This document shows positions 1 to 6,945 of a stretch of 41,398 nucleotides of DNA, piece after piece (position 1 is the stretch's first letter; every line of letters starts with the position of its first letter). Under the pieces are notes generated by a model. It searched no databases. It was not told the DNA's origin and worked only from the letters and a program-made list of their open reading frames with translations. Where the stretch lies: contig CAYNEL010000004.1 of the NCBI GenBank assembly GCA_964396225.1, positions 1 to 41,398 of the forward strand. Reading direction: 5' to 3'. The DNA comes from CAYNEL01 sp964396225 (GTDB taxonomy: Bacteria; Patescibacteriota; Minisyncoccia; Moranbacterales; UBA1568). The position numbers and the translations under genes were made by a program.

Positions 1-240
1 CCCGTCATCGCCTACGGCGAAGGCGGGGTGCGAGAGATCGTCGAGCCGGGGGTGACCGGCGAGCTTTTCCCCTCGCCCACGGCCGAACTCCTCTCCGACG
101 GCGTGCGGCGTTTCCTCATACGTCATGGCGAGTACGACCGCGAGGCCATGCGCCGCCGCGCCGCCGACTTTTCCCGAGCACGTTTCGAAGCGGGCATCCG
201 TTCGGCCCTCGCCCCGTGGTTCGGGTCCGCCACCCCGTGA
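1..240 (+). CDS. Glycosyltransferase family 4-like protein, C-terminal part (5' end outside window)
   Basis: The open frame runs from the first base of the window to a TGA at 238-240 and gives the last 79 residues of a protein. The segment EGGVREIVEPGVTGELF is the usual nucleotide-sugar binding region of the C-terminal Rossmann domain of GT-B fold, family 4 enzymes: a GEGG turn, the conserved glutamate of the E-x7-E region, then a glycine-rich turn. The rest is the closing helix, which in this fold crosses back to the N-terminal domain. It probably transfers a sugar from an NDP donor in surface glycan synthesis, but substrate cannot be judged from this fragment. The downstream polymerase gene starts 11 bases after the stop. 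Confidence 0.8.
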   Translation, partial: PVIAYGEGGVREIVEPGVTGELFPSPTAELLSDGVRRFLIRHGEYDREAMRRRAADFSRARFEAGIRSALAPWFGSATP

Positions 241-251
241 ATCCCATACCT

Positions 252-1118
252 ATGATGATCGGCCATCAGCACACGCTCGCGCTCCTCGATCGCCTTGCCC
301 CGCTGGCCGGGGAACGAGGTTTCCTGTTCACCGGGCCGGAGGCCTGCGGCAAGTTCCTGGCTGCCCGGCAGTGGGCCTTCCGGCTTGCGGGAGCGGCGGA
401 ACTGTCTGAGGAAACAGCCGGCCATCCCAACCTCCGCGTCGTGGCGCCGGTCGAGGAAACCGGCGACCGGGGCGTGATCCGCGAGAAAGACATTCCGCTC
501 CGGGACATTCTCTCCCTCCGGCGGTTCCTCGCCTTCTCGCCGCTCTCCGGCACCCGCCGGGTGGCCGTCGTCCGCGACGCGCACCGCCTCACCGAGAAAG
601 CCATGAACGCCCTTTTGAAGACGCTCGAGGAACCGCCGGAAGGGAGCACCATCATCCTCGTCACCCACCTGCCAGGCGCCCTGCCGGAAACCATCCTCTC
701 GCGTCTCCACAACGTACCCTTCAGCCCCGTGCCGGAGGCGGAGATGGCGCGGCATTTCCCCGGGACGACCGTGCCCGAGCTTCTCCCTCTCGGATCCCCG
801 GGACTGCTCATCCGCGCCGCCCGCGATCCGGAGGCTTTCGCCGCCGAACGCGAAGCGCTCCTCTCACTGCTCCATCTGCCGGGGCGGCTCACCGTCCGCC
901 TCGCCCTGGCCGAACGCCTGGCCAAGAACCTGCCCTTGGCCGAACGGGTGTTCCTCTGGTGGGGAGCGGCGCTCGAACGGGCCGCCCGCCAAGGGACGGG
1001 TGACGCGACCCGCGCCGCCCTGCTCTCGGCCGACGCCGCTGTCCGGGCAGCCCGCGCCCTGGCCCGCGAACCCGGCAGTGGCCGACTGATCATCGAACGC
1101 GCGTTGCTCCGGGCCTGA
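252..1118 (+). CDS. holB: DNA polymerase III delta' subunit (clamp-loader, HolB-like)
   Basis: A 288-residue AAA+ protein related to delta' and the N-terminal part of DnaX; as delta' it would be the stator of the clamp loader that opens the sliding clamp. Visible marks are a P-loop-like segment GPEACGKF at residues 28-35 in which the final Ser/Thr of Walker A is Phe, so ATP hydrolysis is unlikely as in typical delta'; the sensor region NALLKTLEEPPE; and ILSRL, corresponding to the SRC motif with its arginine finger kept. The frame is open upstream to 216, but ATG 252 (or 255) is preferred because the homologous region begins there and it has the CTATG context seen across the window. No Shine-Dalgarno site is visible. 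The C-terminal third is helical, as expected. Confidence 0.85.
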   Translation: MMIGHQHTLALLDRLAPLAGERGFLFTGPEACGKFLAARQWAFRLAGAAELSEETAGHPNLRVVAPVEETGDRGVIREKDIPLRDILSLRRFLAFSPLSGTRRVAVVRDAHRLTEKAMNALLKTLEEPPEGSTIILVTHLPGALPETILSRLHNVPFSPVPEAEMARHFPGTTVPELLPLGSPGLLIRAARDPEAFAAEREALLSLLHLPGRLTVRLALAERLAKNLPLAERVFLWWGAALERAARQGTGDATRAALLSADAAVRAARALAREPGSGRLIIERALLRA

Positions 1119-1146
1119 CCGGGGAGCGCGATTTCCAAGGAGGACT

Positions 1147-2112
1147 ATGGCATTCTGGAAAACCAAAACCGATTCCCTGAAGACCGTGCCCCGGGCCACC
1201 ATCGACCGGAGACGGAGCGGCGCGCGCCAAGCGGCCCGGCGAGGCCGGCAGGAGGCCGCCTCCCGACGCTTCGGACGGTTTTTCTATTTCCTTCTCTGGG
1301 CTTCTTTCCTGGGGACGCTCGTCTATATCCTCTGTTTCTCACCCTTCCTTATAGTCGAAGCGGTGCAGGTGGAGGCCGAGGGCGACGCCGCCGTCCGCGA
1401 CGCCGTGGCCGCACAGGCGGAGAGCCTGCTCGACGGCCGGCGCTACCGCGTATTTCCGGGACGCAATCTCCTCCTCGCCAGTCCCGCGACGCTGGCGGCT
1501 GAAATCGGACGGGCTTTCCCCGAGACAGCCGAGGTGCGCGTGGAGCGCCGTTTCCCCCACACCCTGGTCGTGTCGTTCGTCCCGCGAGCGGCTCTCCTCC
1601 GGTGGTGCAGCGGGGGACCTTGCTTCCTCGTGGACGAGCGGGGTACGGTCTTTGCCGGTGACGAGCGCCTGCTTCCGGACTCGCCTCTCCGGGTGGTGAC
1701 GGTGGTGGACGAGAGCGGCGAAGGTCTCCGGCTCCAAGGGCCGGCCGTGGATATGGCGTTGATGCGTCTCGCGCTGGCTATCGGGCCGGCGCTCCACCAG
1801 GATCTTGGACTCGAGACGGCGGGGGAGTACCGGGTGAGCGCCCGCGAGGCCGATGAACTCAAGCTTCCCATGAGCGAAGGCTGGACGCTCCTTCTCGACA
1901 CTCGCGCCACGGCCGAGACGGTGGCCCGCCACCTGCGCCTTTTCTTCGAACGCCAGGTGCCGGCCGCCGAGCGGCCCAACCTCGAATACGTCGACCTGCG
2001 CATCCGTGACCGAGTATACTACCGGATGAAGGGCGCGGCGGACGCCGTCTCGGTCCCCGAAGCCGCCCCCCAGAAGCCGGAACCCGACAAGAAAAAGAAA
2101 CAAGGAGACTGA
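1147..2112 (+). CDS. ftsQ: Cell division protein FtsQ-like (POTRA domain)
   Basis: A 321-residue bitopic membrane protein. Residues 1-44 are basic and cytoplasmic, residues 45-64 form one membrane segment, and residues 68-140 look like a POTRA domain (FLIVEAVQVEAEG, then a strand pattern ending VRVERRFPHTLVVSF, a typical FtsQ/DivIB signature). The rest would be the extracytoplasmic FtsQ beta domain, ending in a lysine-rich tail. FtsQ/DivIB links early and late divisome proteins and regulates septal wall synthesis. AAGGAGG at 1137-1143 precedes ATG 1147, one of the few Shine-Dalgarno sites among the operon genes. It lies 28 bases after delta' and 11 bases before the next gene. Confidence 0.8.
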   Translation: MAFWKTKTDSLKTVPRATIDRRRSGARQAARRGRQEAASRRFGRFFYFLLWASFLGTLVYILCFSPFLIVEAVQVEAEGDAAVRDAVAAQAESLLDGRRYRVFPGRNLLLASPATLAAEIGRAFPETAEVRVERRFPHTLVVSFVPRAALLRWCSGGPCFLVDERGTVFAGDERLLPDSPLRVVTVVDESGEGLRLQGPAVDMALMRLALAIGPALHQDLGLETAGEYRVSAREADELKLPMSEGWTLLLDTRATAETVARHLRLFFERQVPAAERPNLEYVDLRIRDRVYYRMKGAADAVSVPEAAPQKPEPDKKKKQGD

Positions 2113-2123
2113 ACCAACCATCT

Positions 2124-3344
2124 ATGGCCGCCGCGACCTCCGCCGCCCAGATCATCCGTTTTACCTATGCCCACCGCACGACCTGGAACGTCCTGCGCGG
2201 CCTCCTGCTCGCCCTGACCGTCTGGATCTTCTGGGGGTTGTGGCACGACGTCCGGTTCGATGCTCTGGGCGGACTGTCGATGCGCGAGCTTTTCTGGATG
2301 GTGCTCGTGCCGGGGATGGTGGTCATCATCCACTTCTCGCCCACGCTCTGGCGCAACATCTGTCCGCTGGCCAGCACCAACCTCCTCCATTTCGTCCTCT
2401 TCGGCCGCCGCCGCCTGGCCCGTCTCGGCTTGGCTGCCAACGACCGAACGGGTTTCCTCGGATGGCTCCACGATTTCCTCCGCCGCAAGGGCCTGCTCCT
2501 CTCGGCGCTCTTCTTCTGTCTCGCGGTGCCGCTTCGTCTGGTGTGGTTCAACCAGAGCGCCGAAGCCACTTTCTGGCTCCTCCTGGCCGCTTTCACCACG
2601 GCCTTTGTGATGGGGATCCTCCTACCAGTCAAGAGCGGCTGGTGCACCAGTCTCTGTCCCATCTCGTCGGTGGAAAAGATCTACGGCCTCAATCCTGCTT
2701 TCGCGTTCAAGAATACGCGCTGCCATTTCCCCAACCCCGGCACCGGCCAGGTCCAGTCCTGCAGTGGCTGCTCGCTCAACTGCGTGGACGTCATCGAGCC
2801 GGAGCACGCCTATTGGCAGAACATGGCCCGTCTCGAACTCCACGATTCGGTCAACGCCGTGGCCAGGAAGACTTTCATCGCCGTCCTGCCCGGTTTCCTC
2901 CTCCAGTACTACTTGGTGAGCTTCCAGTACATCGAACTGCCCGACGATCCGGCCGGCCGCTTCGGACTCGTCTACGCGACGCTGGCGGTCTTCATCCTCT
3001 CGACCTTCGTCCTCTACTTCGGCGTCAAGCGCTTCCTCCGTTTCCTCGTGGAGCGGCGGGAGGGGGCGCTCAACTGGACCGCGCCGAGCGCCCGCTACGC
3101 CCTCCTGAAGCACCGGCTCGATCTCCTCTGGATGGCCGTCATTATGAACATCATCTGGTTCTTCACCATGAAGGGGCTGTTCGGGACCGTTCTGCCCAAA
3201 GCAGTCGGCCTGGTCCACGGACCGCTCTCGGGCCAGCTCTTCGTCGCGGTCTGCACCGTCTTTGCTATTCTCACCCTCTACAACGTCAGGAACGGATGGG
3301 GGGAGAGCTTCGGTCCCGGTCACTATCGTCCAAGCTGGTGGTGA
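2124..3344 (+). CDS. Polytopic membrane protein with two C-P motifs and a cysteine cluster (NosR/NapH/CcoG-like)
   Basis: A 406-residue membrane protein with about seven to nine hydrophobic segments. Conserved-looking cysteines are C80 (RNICPLAS), C174 and C178 (GWCTSLCP), C200, and C213, C216 and C220 (CSGCSLNC). Repeated W-x-C-P/C-x3-C-P motifs on the cytoplasmic face are the hallmark of the NosR/NapH/RdxA-CcoG membrane iron-sulfur family, which moves electrons between the quinone pool or a flavin domain and a partner. Only an incomplete set of canonical CxxCxxCxxxCP ligands is present, so the cofactor is inferred. No respiratory genes are nearby; the only linkage is to ftsQ, 11 bases upstream. 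The start is CTATG with no Shine-Dalgarno site. It could be a redox or metal-handling protein of unknown partner. Confidence 0.55.
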   Translation: MAAATSAAQIIRFTYAHRTTWNVLRGLLLALTVWIFWGLWHDVRFDALGGLSMRELFWMVLVPGMVVIIHFSPTLWRNICPLASTNLLHFVLFGRRRLARLGLAANDRTGFLGWLHDFLRRKGLLLSALFFCLAVPLRLVWFNQSAEATFWLLLAAFTTAFVMGILLPVKSGWCTSLCPISSVEKIYGLNPAFAFKNTRCHFPNPGTGQVQSCSGCSLNCVDVIEPEHAYWQNMARLELHDSVNAVARKTFIAVLPGFLLQYYLVSFQYIELPDDPAGRFGLVYATLAVFILSTFVLYFGVKRFLRFLVERREGALNWTAPSARYALLKHRLDLLWMAVIMNIIWFFTMKGLFGTVLPKAVGLVHGPLSGQLFVAVCTVFAILTLYNVRNGWGESFGPGHYRPSWW

Positions 3345-3355
3345 TCTTTGTCCCC

Positions 3356-3384
3356 TTGACTGCTTCTTGAAAGGATGGTTTCCT
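3356..3384 (+). promoter_or_regulatory. Possible promoter for the small gene at 3435
   Basis: TTGACT at 3356-3361 and TTTCCT at 3379-3384 are 17 bases apart. The -10 is poor, but the position just after the previous gene and the better promoters of the next two units make a start here plausible. Confidence 0.3.
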
Positions 3385-3434
3385 GAAACGGTTTGCAGGG
3401 TTCTTTTCCATCCATCCATACAGAGGAGGTCGCT

Positions 3435-3827
3435 GTGGCCAGAAATGTGAAATTCGAATTGATCCCGTACTCACCGCGGGTGAGTCTCGTCGTCACCGAG
3501 GATTCCGGGCATGTCCTCATGCAGCACATCGTTTTTCCGGAGGTGGCGTTGGTGCTCCTCGGTGATCTGCTCTATGCGCAACCGGGTTTTGTCACGCTGG
3601 GGCCAGAGACCGCCCAGATCCTGGACGCCCCGCTGTACGCGATCCTCAAAGCCTGGGTGAGGAGCAACAACCGTCTTTACCAGGCGTATTCGATGTATCC
3701 GGATCCCGTCCATGACAGACCGGCCATCGATCCGGCCACTGATCCGTTGCGGGACAGGAACCTGCCCGAGGATCTGGTCGGACTCCCCGTGCGCCGTTCC
3801 GGGACGGAGCTCGAACCGGGGTGCTGA
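3435..3827 (+). CDS. Small orphan protein, function unknown
   Basis: A 130-residue soluble protein that I do not recognise. GTG 3435 is chosen as the start because AGGAGGT lies at 3424-3430, four bases upstream. The ORF extends further 5' to 3393, but that part has no ribosome site. The N-terminal half is beta-rich and hydrophobic (VSLVVTEDSGHVLM, VALVLLGDLL); the C-terminal third is Pro/Asp/Arg-rich and probably disordered. No signal peptide, membrane segment or metal motif is seen. It is followed by a strong terminator, so it is a one-gene unit, like its two downstream neighbours at 3989 and 4557. Confidence 0.65.
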   Translation: MARNVKFELIPYSPRVSLVVTEDSGHVLMQHIVFPEVALVLLGDLLYAQPGFVTLGPETAQILDAPLYAILKAWVRSNNRLYQAYSMYPDPVHDRPAIDPATDPLRDRNLPEDLVGLPVRRSGTELEPGC

Positions 3828-3845
3828 ACGCCGGCGTCCGTCAGT

Positions 3846-3880
3846 CGGGTGGAGGGATATATCCCTCCACCCGGTTTTTT
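3846..3880 (+). terminator. Intrinsic terminator with perfect 28-bp palindrome
   Basis: Bases 3846-3873 form a perfect inverted repeat (CGGGTGGAGGGATA and its complement), followed by a G and six T residues. It closes the gene ending at 3827. Confidence 0.9.
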
Positions 3881-3891
3881 ATCAGCGCGCG

Positions 3892-3920
3892 TTGACACTT
3901 TTTGTCCTGAAGCGTAGGCT
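3892..3920 (+). promoter_or_regulatory. Promoter of the gene at 3989
   Basis: TTGACA at 3892-3897, a 17-base spacer, and TAGGCT at 3915-3920, followed by a G-rich discriminator. It lies directly after the preceding terminator. Confidence 0.65.
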
Positions 3921-3988
3921 GGGGACATTCCGGCGTCCGTATCCCCGGAAAAACCGTTCATTCCACATTGGTCAGGAGGGAAGCAAAG

Positions 3989-4402
3989 ATGGCGATGCCG
4001 TTACGAGTGGTCTTCAGCCCGGCCACTGACCCGAAGTTCGATGCTCCGACGAGAGCGTGCTGCATGGCGGTGTACCAAGGCGGAGGCGAGGAGGTGGTAT
4101 TGCCGCTCCAGCCGTACGCCTCGGTTGGCATCGCGCTCGGCTGTCTCAGGGATACCGTCCTCAACCGTTGCCAGATTGTCTTTCTCGATCCCGGATCGAG
4201 GACCGCGCTGGTTTATGATCAGGAATTGCTGCGCGAGATAGAGGACCATCTGGACGAGCTCAATCAGTTGGTACGGCCGCTCGGGCCCGATAATGAGGAT
4301 GAGAGTGATCTCTTGTCCACGGGCAAGGGAAGGAGGTTGCAGCAGTCTGCAGGCACGATGTCCGCCTCGGCTGAGCCGGTGATCGTCCGGGACTGCCTGT
4401 GA
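3989..4402 (+). CDS. Small orphan protein, function unknown
   Basis: A 137-residue protein that I do not recognise. ATG 3989 is chosen because AGGAGGG lies at 3973-3979, nine bases upstream; ATG 3995 is also possible. The body appears to be an alpha/beta domain (LRVVFSPATDP, CQIVFLDPGSRTALVYD) followed by an acidic helix (LLREIEDHLDEL) and a low-complexity tail. It has three cysteines (two adjacent) in the N-terminal half but no clear metal site, and no membrane segment. The unit has its own promoter at 3892 and terminator at 4418. Confidence 0.65.
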   Translation: MAMPLRVVFSPATDPKFDAPTRACCMAVYQGGGEEVVLPLQPYASVGIALGCLRDTVLNRCQIVFLDPGSRTALVYDQELLREIEDHLDELNQLVRPLGPDNEDESDLLSTGKGRRLQQSAGTMSASAEPVIVRDCL

Positions 4403-4417
4403 TGTTTTGCGGATACC

Positions 4418-4461
4418 GCCGCGGCCAGGGAGAACCTTTCCCTGGCGCGGCTTTTCTTTTT
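4418..4461 (+). terminator. Intrinsic terminator
   Basis: A GC-rich stem (GCCGCGGCCAGGGA at 4418-4431 pairing with 4438-4451, with a small bulge) is followed by TTTTCTTTTTT. It closes the gene ending at 4402. Confidence 0.9.
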
Positions 4462-4473
4462 TGTCAGGAGGCG

Positions 4474-4502
4474 TTGACGCCCGTGCGCCCCGGGCGTATG
4501 CT
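4474..4502 (+). promoter_or_regulatory. Promoter of the gene at 4557
   Basis: TTGACG at 4474-4479, a 17-base spacer, and TATGCT at 4497-4502, followed by CGGGGAG. It resembles the promoter at 3892. Confidence 0.7.
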
Positions 4503-4556
4503 CGGGGAGTGCGGCAGTTCCTTTCGGATCATCGAGTCAAGACAAGGGGGTAGGCG

Positions 4557-4880
4557 ATGAGATACGTCATCAGTATCAGCGGCCCGGGCGACGAGCTCCG
4601 GAACCGTCTCGAAATCCGTCCTCTGACCTCGGCCCAGGCCGTGGTCGACCATCAGTACTGGCAGGCGGATCAGATCATCCTGTATTTCGAGTCCGGGGCC
4701 TTGTTCGAGGAGATCGACCAAGACGGGCCTTCGGTGCACACGGCGGAATTGTCCATGGAAGCCTCCCGATACGTCCGGGACCACTGGGCGCCGGAGTCCA
4801 TCTCTCGTCTCCGTCAGGCCATCCGTCAGGCGAACAACATGGCCGAGACCTCTGCCCAAGCGAAAACCGCGTACGCCTGA
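4557..4880 (+). CDS. Small orphan protein, function unknown
   Basis: A 107-residue protein not recognised. ATG 4557 follows a purine-rich stretch (AAGGGGGTAGG) that can serve as a ribosome site. The fold looks alpha/beta: a beta strand MRYVISISG, a strand QIILYFESGALFEEID, then a long helix ISRLRQAIRQANNMAE. There are no cysteines, no signal peptide and no membrane segment. It is again a one-gene unit, with a promoter at 4474 and a terminator at 4926. The upstream orphans share this organisation, but I see no convincing sequence similarity among the three. Confidence 0.65.
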   Translation: MRYVISISGPGDELRNRLEIRPLTSAQAVVDHQYWQADQIILYFESGALFEEIDQDGPSVHTAELSMEASRYVRDHWAPESISRLRQAIRQANNMAETSAQAKTAYA

Positions 4881-4925
4881 GCGCCCACGCGTCTTAGGGG
4901 AAACGTCCGCCGAAACAATATGAAA

Positions 4926-4962
4926 CCGCCGCGAGCCTATGTGCTCCGCGGCGGATTTTTTT
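4926..4962. terminator. Intrinsic terminator between convergent genes
   Basis: CCGCCGCG at 4926-4933 pairs with CGCGGCGG at 4947-4954 and is followed by seven T residues on the plus strand. The last T is the base next to the stop of the minus-strand gene. It is strong on plus and weak on minus. Confidence 0.85.
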
Positions 4963-6899
4963 CATTCCGTCATGACGGGCGCGGCCGGCGGATCGCCCGG
5001 AGGGAGGTCGGGGTCGGCCTCCGGCACGTAGAAGATGAAGATCGAGTCCCCGGCGCGGGCCAGACGCGGGTACTGCGCCAGCCAGATGTAACTCCACTGG
5101 TCGGCGGGCTTGTCCTTGTGGATGCTCTCCTGGAAGAAGCCGGCCGAAATGGCGTACCAGCCGGGTTCGGGGGTGTTCTCGCCGTGCCACGGGACGAAGC
5201 GCTCACCGAAGTAGTAGGCCGGGTTCGAGCCGCCGAAATAATCGATCCGGATCCGGTCGATGGGCGTCTCGGTGGGGAGCGCCTGGCCGTTCTCGGTGAG
5301 CGAAGCGCATGCTGCTGGCCGCGGCAGGCTCCCGACACACCGGTCATAGCGGTCCACCCACTGACGGAGCCGTTTCAGGTCCTGGCCCCAGTCGTAGTTT
5401 GAGTCGGTGACGTAACGGTAACCGTTCTCCGGTCCGCCGGCCGCCTCGTTAAAATACGAGAGGTAGGACGGATAGGCGGTGACGGGGATCATTATGACCC
5501 AGAAGACGAGAGCACCCAGCGCGCCGGCCGAGAGGGTGCGCCAGTGGGCGTGTCGGTCATGGAGGCGGCGCACCAAGGAGACGATGCTCGAGGCGGTGAG
5601 GAGGTAGAGGAAAGGGAGGATGGGGAAGAGGTGGCGGAAGCCGATGTTCAAGTTGCCGGTGATCGAAAGGTAGCTGTAGAGGGCGACGAAGCCGAGCATC
5701 ACCAGCTGAGCGATCTTGTTTTCGACGAAACGGGCGAGGTGTTCCCGGACGGTGTAGTGGCGCTCGCGGAGTTCGCCCCATGCCTGTCGCATGGCGTAGA
5801 GGAGGCCGACCAGCATGAGGAAGAGGAAGGGGAGGGTTTCCTTGAGGAGGAAGACGAGCGGGAAGTACAACGGCGAGGCCTGGTTGGAGACGCCGCCCAG
5901 GAAGTAATAGGTGTTGCCGCCGGCCACCCGGCCAAAGACCATGAAGACGCCCAGGAAGTATTCGGTCAGGCCCTTGATGAGGGGGTATTGGCTGAGCCAG
6001 GCGATGATGGATTCGCCGAGCGGTCCCAGGCCTCGGTCGGAGAACATCATCTCCGCCACGGCGGGCAGTTTCTCCACCGGCATGTTCCAGGTGTTGGGGA
6101 TGTAGACGATCCAGATCAGCGCGAAGCAGACGAGGACGCCTCCGGCGAACTTCCACACGTATTCGAGCATGAGCGACCAGCGCGGCCAGGTGCGCCCGCG
6201 GCGGTCGTCGGCGTCGAGACGCTTCAGGAGGGGATAGAGGATGACGAAGAGGCCGAAGAGCGGGAAGAGAAGGACGGCCGAGAACTTGGCCAGCTGGGCC
6301 AAGCCGAGGAAGACGCCCATCCACAGTGTGTTTCTCCAGGAGGGGGCTTTCAGGAAGTGGACGAAGTAGTACGCGGCGAAAAAGACGAAAGCGGCGATGC
6401 CGATGTCGGTGGTGACGTAATGGCCGTGGCCGAGGATGTTGGGGTCGAAGGCGTACAGGGTGAGTGCCAGGAGGCCGGCCAGCGTCCCGGCGATTTCCTT
6501 GGTCCAGCGGTAGAGGAACCAGCCGAGGAGGAGGGTGATGAGGACGGTGGGCAGGCGCGACCAGAAAGTGATGGCCTCGGCGTCGTTGCCGTTCTCGTGG
6601 AGAAGCATGTCGCCGAGCGTCCACTGCTCGTTGACGCCTTCCTGCCACTGCCAGCTGTCGAGGGGGAAGACGGGCTCGGGCTCGAGGAAGAGGAGGGGTA
6701 GGCCGGCCAGGTCCTTCAGAAGCGGGGGGTGTTCGGGATTCAGGCGCATGTCGCCGTACTTGACGTAGCTCCAGGCCGAAGGGATATGCGCCTTCTCGTC
6801 CATGGTGGTGGACTCCTGGGACGAGACGACGACTGAGATGACGAACATCCAGAAGAGAAGGAGGGCGGCGATGAGGGTGGCGTGGCGCTTCAGGAACAT
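4962..6899 (-). CDS. GT-C glycosyltransferase, family 39/PMT-like, polytopic
   Basis: A 645-residue membrane protein with about ten to twelve hydrophobic segments. After the first membrane helix comes TTMDEKAHIPS with acidic D34-E35, then LNPEHPPLLKDL, the arrangement of the first extracytoplasmic loop in GT-C enzymes of the dolichyl-phosphate-mannose-protein mannosyltransferase (GT39) type, where the Asp-Glu pair is catalytic. The C-terminal soluble part contains DSNYDWGQDLKRLRQW, seen in many bacterial GT39-like proteins. Such enzymes move a sugar from a polyprenyl-phosphate donor to protein, lipid or glycan outside the membrane. The start has the CTATG context on the minus strand and no Shine-Dalgarno site. 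It lies 46 bases downstream of a second GT-C gene, so the two probably form an operon. Confidence 0.8.
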   Translation of the reverse strand: MFLKRHATLIAALLLFWMFVISVVVSSQESTTMDEKAHIPSAWSYVKYGDMRLNPEHPPLLKDLAGLPLLFLEPEPVFPLDSWQWQEGVNEQWTLGDMLLHENGNDAEAITFWSRLPTVLITLLLGWFLYRWTKEIAGTLAGLLALTLYAFDPNILGHGHYVTTDIGIAAFVFFAAYYFVHFLKAPSWRNTLWMGVFLGLAQLAKFSAVLLFPLFGLFVILYPLLKRLDADDRRGRTWPRWSLMLEYVWKFAGGVLVCFALIWIVYIPNTWNMPVEKLPAVAEMMFSDRGLGPLGESIIAWLSQYPLIKGLTEYFLGVFMVFGRVAGGNTYYFLGGVSNQASPLYFPLVFLLKETLPFLFLMLVGLLYAMRQAWGELRERHYTVREHLARFVENKIAQLVMLGFVALYSYLSITGNLNIGFRHLFPILPFLYLLTASSIVSLVRRLHDRHAHWRTLSAGALGALVFWVIMIPVTAYPSYLSYFNEAAGGPENGYRYVTDSNYDWGQDLKRLRQWVDRYDRCVGSLPRPAACASLTENGQALPTETPIDRIRIDYFGGSNPAYYFGERFVPWHGENTPEPGWYAISAGFFQESIHKDKPADQWSYIWLAQYPRLARAGDSIFIFYVPEADPDLPPGDPPAAPVMTE

Positions 6900-6945
6900 A
6901 GGCGTGACGCTGGCGTTCTGGTTACGGTTTATGGCGATGTCCGTC

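Noticed and set aside
5544..6701. Plus-strand 385-codon open frame opposite the GT-C gene
   Set aside because: Glu/Gly/Val-dominated composition with no domain; it mirrors the codon bias of the real minus-strand gene.
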